Source: a virus | IMG/VR virus record: IMGVR_UViG_3300021197_001740 | Span: 1-27,115 of that record | DNA: 27,115 bases | Direction: 5' to 3' (one strand) | Shown: positions 20,669 through 27,115 of the stretch, piece after piece | How the letters are laid out: each line of letters starts with the position of its first letter | How positions within the stretch are numbered: position 1 is the first letter of the stretch | The notes under the pieces: generated by a model | What the model saw: only the letters and a program-made list of their open reading frames with translations | Told to the model about the DNA's origin: nothing | The model's database searches: none | Position numbers and translations under genes: made by a program

Positions 20669-23236
20669 ATGGCTAATAAGAATGACATAAAAAACCAAGA
20701 AGAGCTAAATGAAAAGAAAAGAGAACAAAAGAAAATTGTCGAAGAAACACTTAGTGCAATAAAAAAATTAGAAAAATCTTCTTTTCAGATGCTTGAATAT
20801 CAAAAGGAATTAGCGCAAATTTCTGGTGATTCATTTTCGACAAAAGAAGCAGAAGTCAAAATTCTTGAGAAGTTTCTAGAATTAGAGAATATGAGGGTAA
20901 CCAGAAAAGAAGAGTTTACCCAAGAGATGCAACAGGAGTTACAACTCCAGCAAAAATTATTAGCAGGTATTAAGCTTGAAGGTGAGACTGCTGCCGAAGC
21001 CTTTGCTAGACTGAAACAAGAGACAACCGGGCTGAATAAAGAGGCGAATAAGTTTGCTAAAGATTTTTTTGGAGGTGTTGCCTCCAAAATAGGTATTGCC
21101 TCCGATATGTCAAACACTTTTTTAGGCAGAATGCAAAAATTAAGCTTATTGGCTACAAAACCCGGCGGATTAAAAGAGATTTCAAAAGTCTTTCGTGAAA
21201 CATTTACATTTAGTAAAATGGCATATGCTGGGGCGGCAACAATAATTCAGTCGACAATCGCCATGGCTTTCGCTGCTGAGAAAGCTACCGCTGCGTTTGC
21301 ATCACAAACTGGCGCTGGTAGATTATTAACAAAAGAGATAGCGACAGTCGGGTCTGAATATAGAAATCTGGGACTAACGCAGGAAGATTCTGGTAAGGCT
21401 GCAACGGCATTATTCAATAAGTTTCCCGGATTTATAAAACACTCAGGAAAGATGAGAAAAGATTTGATTTTATTAACATCCAGCCTGGAAAAGCTTGGAG
21501 TTTCAGGGGACACTACTGGTGAAATGTTAACCTCATTCACTAAAGGTATGGGAATGACAACATCCGAAGCAATGAGAATGACACAATCTGCTGCCCTGGC
21601 TGCGAAGAGTTTACAGATGTCGGCAGGAGATTATGTAAAAGGACTACAATCATCCTTAAAGGTTTTAAGCGTATATGGTAAAAAAGCAACGAAAATTTAT
21701 CAAAAACTAGCAGCACAAGCACAAGCAGCCGGCACCAGCACAGAAAAATTACTGGCCGTCGCAGGCAAATTTGATACTTTCTCGGATTCTGCTATGACAG
21801 CCGGTAAATTAAATGCCATTTTGGGTTCTAATTTGTCAGCTAACGAAATGTTGATGGCTTCTGAAGAAGAAAGAATAGAAATTTTAATCAGATCTATGCA
21901 GGCACAAGGAAGGTCATTTAATGAAATGGATAAGTTCACACAAAAAGCAGTTGCTGCGACAGTGGGAATTACAGATATGAATGAGGCTCAAAGAATTTTG
22001 GGCATGGATTTATCCTCTTATAAGAAAATGAATCGAGAAGCAGCAGCATCAGCTAAGACACAAGAAGAAATGGCAAAAAGAATGAAAGAGGTCATGGATG
22101 TTGCAACAAAGCTTAAAATGGCGTTGGCCGAATTTGCAACACAAGTGGCTCCTTTTGTAAAAGTTCTAGCAGACTCTTCACAATACATATTAGATTTTAT
22201 GCATGCAACTAGAGGTGTCTTGGGCCCGATTATAGCAATAGGCCTCGGTATAACAACCTTGACTAAAATATTCAGCCTATTTAGCCCAGTATTTATGCTA
22301 TTGGCAAGGATGGGATTCCCTCTTGGAGCAAAAGGGATGAAAAAAGTTGGTGATGCTGGTGGTAAAGCTGCTCCAAAATTAGGAGCCTTTGGGGTATCTA
22401 TGAATCTTGTTGGGTCCGGAGTAATGATCGCTGCATTGGGCATAACATTTGCCTTACTTGCTTTTACGGCGTTAATCGCCTCTCTTGCCTTACTGGCCTC
22501 CACAGGACCAACGGCAATTGGGGTTTTGCTTGGGTTGTCGATAGTGCTATACGCATTTGCTGCCGCTGTCGCAGTTTTAGCCAATCCAATCACAGCAATA
22601 GGTATGGGCATCCTAATAGCATTTATAGGAGCAATGGCATTATTAACTTTAGGTCAAGCAATGTTAATGATGGAAACAAACAAGTCTTACGATAAATTAG
22701 CAGCCATGATGGACAAAAATTCTGATCTAGTAAAATTCACAAAAAATATTAATAAATTAGCTGAGGCGCTCATCGGAGTTGGGAGCGCTGTTGGTGGCCT
22801 TGTCATGTCATTAGGAGGCTTGGCTCTTGCGAGCCCTGCTTTATTTGTGCTTGAAAAAGTTATCAACACGATAACGCCATTTTTAGAGGTGGTCTCGACA
22901 ATAACCGAGAATGTCAGCAGCATTGTTGATGGCTTGATAGAATTGGCTTCGCTTGATATGGCAAAAGTATTCACAGATCTGTCAATGGGACTTAATAAAA
23001 TTGGCGATGTTATAACAGACTCAGAAAAGGGAATTGAAATAAGTCATACTTTAGAGAATTTAGCACTGATAACAGCAGGAGTTAGCTCTAAAACAGCAAC
23101 ATCCGGTGTTGGAAATATAGCAAAGGCAATAGAAAAAATGAAACCCGCTTTCAGTGTAAAAGTCTCACTAAACGCAGAAGAAACCTTATCTGTTTTCGAG
23201 GGCAATATTCTTAACAAAATCACAAAGGCATCATAA
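20669..23236 (+). CDS. 29: Tape measure protein (T4 gp29 position)
   Basis: An 855-residue tape measure; T4 gp29 is 590. GAGG lies 9 nt before ATG 20669, and the ATG at 20665 closes at once. Residues 1-140 are a long charged coiled coil. Helical, Ala/Met/Gln-rich sequence follows ('AAQAQAAGTSTEKLLAVAGK' near 346-365). Residues about 517-660 hold hydrophobic helices ('VLGPIIAIGLGITTL', 'VMIAALGITFALLAFTALIA', 'IGVLLGLSIVLYAFAAAVAV', 'GMGILIAFIGAMALLTLGQA'), typical of tape measures that enter the host inner membrane. The C-terminus is helical and would sit at the baseplate. At the usual 0.15 nm per residue the tail would be about 125-130 nm. It follows the hub/chaperone genes as in T4-like order. 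Confidence 0.88.
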   Translation: MANKNDIKNQEELNEKKREQKKIVEETLSAIKKLEKSSFQMLEYQKELAQISGDSFSTKEAEVKILEKFLELENMRVTRKEEFTQEMQQELQLQQKLLAGIKLEGETAAEAFARLKQETTGLNKEANKFAKDFFGGVASKIGIASDMSNTFLGRMQKLSLLATKPGGLKEISKVFRETFTFSKMAYAGAATIIQSTIAMAFAAEKATAAFASQTGAGRLLTKEIATVGSEYRNLGLTQEDSGKAATALFNKFPGFIKHSGKMRKDLILLTSSLEKLGVSGDTTGEMLTSFTKGMGMTTSEAMRMTQSAALAAKSLQMSAGDYVKGLQSSLKVLSVYGKKATKIYQKLAAQAQAAGTSTEKLLAVAGKFDTFSDSAMTAGKLNAILGSNLSANEMLMASEEERIEILIRSMQAQGRSFNEMDKFTQKAVAATVGITDMNEAQRILGMDLSSYKKMNREAAASAKTQEEMAKRMKEVMDVATKLKMALAEFATQVAPFVKVLADSSQYILDFMHATRGVLGPIIAIGLGITTLTKIFSLFSPVFMLLARMGFPLGAKGMKKVGDAGGKAAPKLGAFGVSMNLVGSGVMIAALGITFALLAFTALIASLALLASTGPTAIGVLLGLSIVLYAFAAAVAVLANPITAIGMGILIAFIGAMALLTLGQAMLMMETNKSYDKLAAMMDKNSDLVKFTKNINKLAEALIGVGSAVGGLVMSLGGLALASPALFVLEKVINTITPFLEVVSTITENVSSIVDGLIELASLDMAKVFTDLSMGLNKIGDVITDSEKGIEISHTLENLALITAGVSSKTATSGVGNIAKAIEKMKPAFSVKVSLNAEETLSVFEGNILNKITKAS

Positions 23237-23238
23237 TC

Positions 23239-23877
23239 ATGGCACACCCAACAAAAACATCTTTTTCTACTTTAAATAATTATATTTCAGGCTCAGGGGC
23301 GGAAATTGTCATCACCAGCATGGTTGCATCAACAAACAACGTGGTAAAACTACCAGCCTTCCTAACAGATATGGCACAAAGCTTTTCATCAAATTGGAAT
23401 ACGGAAGATGTTTATGGCAGAAATGATCCGATTGCAACATTTCAAAACACGACGAGAACAATATCATTGGGTCTAGAGATCCCAGCCGGAACCTTGGCCG
23501 ACGCTAAAAATAATTTAGAGGCGTGTGCAAAAATTGCTACATTTTTATATCCCGGCTATAACAAAGTAGGCTACGAAGATGAAGACGGCAAGTTTGTTAA
23601 AACCGCCATGGTTCTTTCAAAGGCACCTTTGGTTAAAATAAAATTTGGTAACTTAATAAGATCAATGAAAACCGGAGGGGGCCTGTTAGGATATTTAGAT
23701 AGTTTTGATTTTTCGCCAGTACTAGATGTTGGTATGTTTATAGCTGCGAGGGGTAAATTCTATCCTAAGGTCATTTCCATTTCGCTTTCGTTCAATGTTT
23801 TACACCAAGATGAACTAGGTCACGAAAAAAATAGTAAAGGCTCAAGATGGAGAGCCAAAAGGTTACCGTGGAAATAA
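23239..23877 (+). CDS. Baseplate-tube junction protein (gp48/gp54-like)
   Basis: A 212-residue protein starting 2 nt after the tape measure stop; AAAGG about 10 nt upstream is a weak ribosome binding site, so translation is probably coupled. The segment 'DVYGRNDPIATFQNTTRTIS' followed by 'LGLEIPAGTLADAKNNLEAC' and 'FLYPGY' is a pattern I associate with tail-tube initiator and adaptor proteins of contractile phages: a YxRxDPIxxY-type strand, then a strand and a helix that ends at 'YPxY'. Residues 150-200 add 'GYLDSFDFSPVLDVGMF' and 'GKFYPKVISISLSFNVLHQD'. T4 has 48 and 54 after 29, so position agrees, but T4 gp48 and gp54 are longer (364 and 320). Which of the two it replaces is not decidable here. 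Confidence 0.62.
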   Translation: MAHPTKTSFSTLNNYISGSGAEIVITSMVASTNNVVKLPAFLTDMAQSFSSNWNTEDVYGRNDPIATFQNTTRTISLGLEIPAGTLADAKNNLEACAKIATFLYPGYNKVGYEDEDGKFVKTAMVLSKAPLVKIKFGNLIRSMKTGGGLLGYLDSFDFSPVLDVGMFIAARGKFYPKVISISLSFNVLHQDELGHEKNSKGSRWRAKRLPWK

Positions 23878-23895
23878 TTGGTAAGGAGAGATAAG

Positions 23896-24219
23896 ATGTC
23901 AAGAAATAAAAATAGAAAAAAAGCCATTAACGACTTGAAGTTTTACAGAAATCTTCTAGATTCCAGAGGCGTAAAACAACTGGAACAATACAGGACTATG
24001 ATTTTAAAAAATTATGATGAAGAGTCCGTAGAGTACTTTGAATATTATTGGACCCAAGGAGACACCTATTGGAATTTATCTGATAAGGTATTTGGAGATC
24101 CAAAATATTGGTATTTAATTGCCAGATTTAATAATAAGCCAACAGAGGCGCATGTTAATATTGGAGACACTTTAAAAATTCCAATCGATCTGACAACCGC
24201 TCTACAGGTGGTTGGGTAA
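23896..24219 (+). CDS. LysM-like baseplate protein (gp53-like)
   Basis: A 107-residue protein. ATG 23896 is preferred over TTG 23878 because AAGGAGAG lies at 23882-23889, 6 nt before it. The N-terminus is a basic helix (SRNKNRKKAINDLKFYRNLL). Residues about 52-100 form a LysM-type fold: 'YYWTQGDTYWNLSDKVFGDP', 'KYWYLIARFNN', 'VNIGDTLKIP', i.e. the 'GDT-W-x-x-x... W-x-x-I-x-x-x-N ... G-x-x-L-x-I-P' pattern. In T4-like baseplates gp53 carries such a domain and clamps wedges together; short LysM tail proteins also occur in Mu-like tails (gp45-type region) as tube-baseplate glue. T4 gp53 is 196 residues. Its stop overlaps the next start (TAATG). Confidence 0.72.
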   Translation: MSRNKNRKKAINDLKFYRNLLDSRGVKQLEQYRTMILKNYDEESVEYFEYYWTQGDTYWNLSDKVFGDPKYWYLIARFNNKPTEAHVNIGDTLKIPIDLTTALQVVG

Positions 24220-27115
24220 TGGGAATTTTTACCAATTTCACCGCTGCCGCCGCAGAAGACTATAACTACACAGACGATAGTTCTCGCAAGTCGGCTGGAT
24301 ATAAACTCGCTACTCCAAAGAAATTTAAAGATATAAGCTTTGATTCTGTATCAATTGGTGATATGTATGACTTAACTTTTCATGCCGGCACGCTGGGGAC
24401 AAATATATCAGATTTCGAACAACAAGATAGCGACTTGCTTATGCGAAAACTTGATGCCTTAAACGTTCGTTCGCTCGATACATCAGACAAGTTGTTTGAG
24501 TGGTTTTTAGATGTAATGTATCATTTTTGGGATATTTATGAAGAAAATGATAAGATGGATAGAGACACACTAAAAGACCCAGCGATTTGGCCGAAATCAC
24601 ATATAAAGTTGATTGAAAAAGCACTTAATGATTCATGGGACGGCTCTAGAAGCGGCACACAATCAATTTGGTGGTGGGTTGGGAATAAGAAGGGTGGCTC
24701 TGATAACGCCGAGGCTTGGGCAAACGCCGTTCTCACAGAATATGCTGCGGTGTCCCCAGCAGGTAGTATTACTACGACAAGAGCCATAGCGCCAATTAGA
24801 AGCGAAGAGGATTTTATAAAAGAAGCAATAGATAAGGCCGATTTTTTTGTTAAAGGGAGAGGCTTGCCTCCGGAGTATGATATCAACATAAAAAATCACG
24901 ATGATTTAGTTTTAGGGGAAAAGAAAATTGGTTTTGTTGGTGCCTCTCTTTCGAAAGACCTCAATTGGTTTTTTGATTACAAAACGAATATTGAGACATA
25001 TATGGGAATAACCTATTTCACAGAAAGAAAATATTTGAAAGACCCCAGTTCCGGAGAACACATTTCGCCCAGTGGAACGCCCAAAAAAAACGCTGGGACG
25101 TGGGACATCAAAATGGTGAACAGAACCGGTATTTTTAAATCGACACATAGTGTGCTTGGACTTTATGCCGATAATATTATTGGAGAAATGCATAAATCCG
25201 ACGCTGGAAGGGGAGTTAGATCGTCGATACTGGTTGGTGATAGATTTAAACCAAGAAAAATACAAACCCTTGGCTCGTATAAGGACGGAACTACATATTT
25301 TTATAAACACACAAAAGATTTGACAGATAGCTTGGGGATACAAGGCAGAGACTTACAAGGCCTAGAGGAGTTTGCAGTAGCGGCACAAACCGAATTGAAA
25401 GAGGTCGCACAAGGAACTTACGATAGCGATTGGGGGTCCACTGGGGTACGTAATACTATTAATAGATTTGTGGGTAGCACAACTCAAATGGATAGTATTA
25501 TTGATTCATATCGAAAAGCTTCACTAACCGAAGCAAAAAACAATTGTTATAATAAATTTAAAGAACATATCGAGTCCGGCGATTGGGCGAAAAAAGTAAA
25601 AACCTCGGCAATCGACAGAAAATTCGATATGGTAGAAAGATTATTTGAAGATGCAAAGGCGGATCTTCGAGGCTGGCTTAGACCATGGAATGGTAGAGAG
25701 TCAATACCTATCCTTACAATTCTACGACAAGGCAAAGAAAAATATTATGGAGCAGCGGCAGACGCAATTTTGGATTATATGGATAGTGCTAAACGAGTTA
25801 CTGGGTCGGAGCCTGTAAAAGAAACACAGCGATTTGAATTGCTCGAAAAAGCAGCAAAAGAATTATACGGATTATATAATCTTGGAAAAGATATATCTTT
25901 CGAAAAAAAAAGTCCATTTAATGTCCGGCATAGCAGGAAATCAGTAAGTGGGTTTGAAGACTATATTGAAGACGTTGTCGCTAGAGACAATAGCGGAAAA
26001 GGAAAAAGATATACTCAAAAGCAATGGTTTAAGCAATTTACATCAGTGTTGGGTTATTTAATAGCGTTTAATTATGTCACATGGAAACATACACTAGAAA
26101 ACATTGGACTCTGGAAAGCCGCATTACAAGTTCCTTTCAGTGATATAACATTGAAAACCGATGAAGAACTCGCAGCTATAATAGCTGCTGCCATGGATTA
26201 TGATCAAGAAATATTCGATGGCAACACGTCCGCAGCAGCAAACGCCGACGAGTTGACTGAAGAGCAAATAGAAGAAAGACAATTATACTTAAAACAATGC
26301 GCCCTTCTCCTTAATATGTCTAGGCTGAGGGATACTATCGTGACAGATCAATATGTCGCAATGGGGACGGGTGATATGGATTTTCCCTATGGTCAGTTTA
26401 TTTTACCAATGGACGTTGAAGACGGCGGCAAAGGCAACAAAGAACCTAGAAGTCAAATGATAAATCGATTAATAGCGCCCAAGTTAGACGACATTAACGC
26501 TTTTTTAAATTTAACCCCAGACATTCAAGCAGCTTTAGTACCAAAGCTTAGATTATTTAAGGTCATGTCGGTGGACGGAGAATTAGAAGAAGTAGAAATA
26601 GTATTCCCCACTAGAATGAGCAACAAAACCTCAAATTTTAGAGTCAAGGATGGGAAGTTTAGCAGAGGAGACGGGTGCGGTGTAAAAGATTTTACCATGA
26701 GTTTCCAAGGAGGGAATCCTGCAACATCTAGAAAAGATATGAATGCTTCATTAACTCTATTTTTTCAAGATTTTTCTGAGTTTGTTAAAATGAGAAGAAC
26801 AAGTGATTTATTTAAAAACTCAGCAAAAGTAAAAACACCAGAGTATCGATATGTAGATTTGCTTTTAATGCCCGGGTCTACCGGGGGGCATAGTAGCCCA
26901 AAGCACCCATTCAATTATAATGCCTCCGACTACAGAATAAGAGTAGACGTTGGGTGGTCAATCAGAAAAGACTCTAATTTTAAAAATTTAGTAAAACAAA
27001 GAATTAAAACAAAAAAAGTCAAGATAGTGGGTGACGACGGGAAACCAAAAACAAAAAGAATTTCCGGGCATCAGCAATTAACAAATGCATTAGAAAAGAT
27101 TAATAAATCTTATTT
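24219..27115 (+). CDS. Very large baseplate-module protein, 3' end beyond the window
   Basis: An ORF of at least 965 codons, ATG 24219 overlapping the preceding TAA, with no stop before the window ends. I do not recognise it as a whole. Early residues contain 'DMYDLTFHAGTLGTNISDFE' and a Trp-rich patch (SIWWWVGNKK). The middle (about 430-700) is helical and charged. A C-terminal part (about 800-900) reads 'MSNKTSNFRVKDGKFSRGDG', 'GVKDFTMSFQGGNPATSRKD', 'ASLTLFFQDFSEF', then 'YRYVDLLLMP'; the G-x-x-x-F-T-x-x-F-x-GxNPxT-x-x-x-D pattern with 'LTLFFQ' resembles tube-initiator/baseplate hub strands, weakly. Codon use matches the neighbours, with no frameshift seen. By position it is probably a baseplate hub, wedge or adsorption protein. 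No lysozyme motif is visible in this part. Confidence 0.8.
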   Translation, partial: MGIFTNFTAAAAEDYNYTDDSSRKSAGYKLATPKKFKDISFDSVSIGDMYDLTFHAGTLGTNISDFEQQDSDLLMRKLDALNVRSLDTSDKLFEWFLDVMYHFWDIYEENDKMDRDTLKDPAIWPKSHIKLIEKALNDSWDGSRSGTQSIWWWVGNKKGGSDNAEAWANAVLTEYAAVSPAGSITTTRAIAPIRSEEDFIKEAIDKADFFVKGRGLPPEYDINIKNHDDLVLGEKKIGFVGASLSKDLNWFFDYKTNIETYMGITYFTERKYLKDPSSGEHISPSGTPKKNAGTWDIKMVNRTGIFKSTHSVLGLYADNIIGEMHKSDAGRGVRSSILVGDRFKPRKIQTLGSYKDGTTYFYKHTKDLTDSLGIQGRDLQGLEEFAVAAQTELKEVAQGTYDSDWGSTGVRNTINRFVGSTTQMDSIIDSYRKASLTEAKNNCYNKFKEHIESGDWAKKVKTSAIDRKFDMVERLFEDAKADLRGWLRPWNGRESIPILTILRQGKEKYYGAAADAILDYMDSAKRVTGSEPVKETQRFELLEKAAKELYGLYNLGKDISFEKKSPFNVRHSRKSVSGFEDYIEDVVARDNSGKGKRYTQKQWFKQFTSVLGYLIAFNYVTWKHTLENIGLWKAALQVPFSDITLKTDEELAAIIAAAMDYDQEIFDGNTSAAANADELTEEQIEERQLYLKQCALLLNMSRLRDTIVTDQYVAMGTGDMDFPYGQFILPMDVEDGGKGNKEPRSQMINRLIAPKLDDINAFLNLTPDIQAALVPKLRLFKVMSVDGELEEVEIVFPTRMSNKTSNFRVKDGKFSRGDGCGVKDFTMSFQGGNPATSRKDMNASLTLFFQDFSEFVKMRRTSDLFKNSAKVKTPEYRYVDLLLMPGSTGGHSSPKHPFNYNASDYRIRVDVGWSIRKDSNFKNLVKQRIKTKKVKIVGDDGKPKTKRISGHQQLTNALEKINKSY

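Noticed and set aside
19765-22284. CTATTTA copies at 19765 and 22277 as further promoters
   Set aside because: Both lie inside coding sequence (gp26-like gene and tape measure), without a nearby start codon; treated as background.
22018-22611. 197-codon minus-strand frame opposite the tape measure gene
   Set aside because: It is an antisense shadow of the hydrophobic Ala/Ile/Gly-rich region, with no initiation signals and no recognisable family.
1-27115. tRNA genes, CRISPR arrays, insertion sequences, integrase or attachment sites
   Set aside because: I looked for cloverleaf ends, regularly spaced repeats, transposase motifs and terminal inverted repeats and saw none. The only repeats are inside fibre genes or are hairpins.
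24219-27115. Tail lysozyme (T4 gp5-like) identity for the terminal ORF
   Set aside because: No lysozyme catalytic motif or gp5-type triple-helix repeats are visible in the part present; the 3' end is missing.

Overview
This window is a late structural module of an uncultured, T4-like (contractile-tailed, Caudoviricetes) phage. It is AT-rich, and every gene is on the + strand with tight spacing. The evidence is a set of recognisable T4-type virion proteins in near-T4 order: scaffold gp22, major capsid gp23, neck proteins gp13, gp14 and gp15, sheath gp18, tube gp19 (two copies), baseplate-hub gp26, a gp51-position ORF, tape measure gp29, and gp48/54-like and LysM/gp53-like baseplate proteins. 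Most proteins are far from T4 itself. The overall style (TIDG-type fibre ends, 'LLDG' fibre repeats, a LamG fibre, a phage bS21) resembles T4-like phages of aquatic bacteria. The host cannot be named from the sequence. Strong GGAGG-type ribosome binding sites suggest a host that uses ordinary Shine-Dalgarno initiation.

Layout: 1-619 holds a small conserved-looking phage protein and a phage ribosomal protein bS21. 649-2778 holds two paralogous beta-rich proteins and two short fibre-like proteins. 2857-8077 holds a repetitive 754-aa fibre, a LamG-domain fibre and a 629-aa fibre. 8139-11102 is gp22-gp23. 11233-12273 holds two small proteins, one fibre-domain-like and one basic with a SAP/HeH-like end. 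12323-14899 is the neck and tail terminator. 14960-20219 is sheath, two tube proteins, the hub protein and its overlapping out-of-frame extension. 20285-27115 is an unknown protein, the tape measure, two baseplate proteins and a very large unfinished ORF that runs off the window. Terminase, portal and prohead protease genes are not in the window; gp15 is followed directly by gp18.

The most useful non-coding signal is a repeated CTATTTA motif. Eight exact copies and three one-mismatch variants lie in the gaps between gene blocks, 22-64 nt before the next start codon. They appear to be the phage's late promoters and divide the window into about eleven transcription units. Five credible intrinsic terminators (5118, 5156, 11128, 11722, 20225) fall at unit ends, which supports this map. 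Other points to follow up are the phage bS21, a probable +1/-2 frameshift on a run of seven T that would fuse the gp26-like protein to a tail-chaperone-like domain, a 15-bp perfect inverted repeat at 11773-11812, and the tandem amplification of fibre genes sharing one C-terminal domain.
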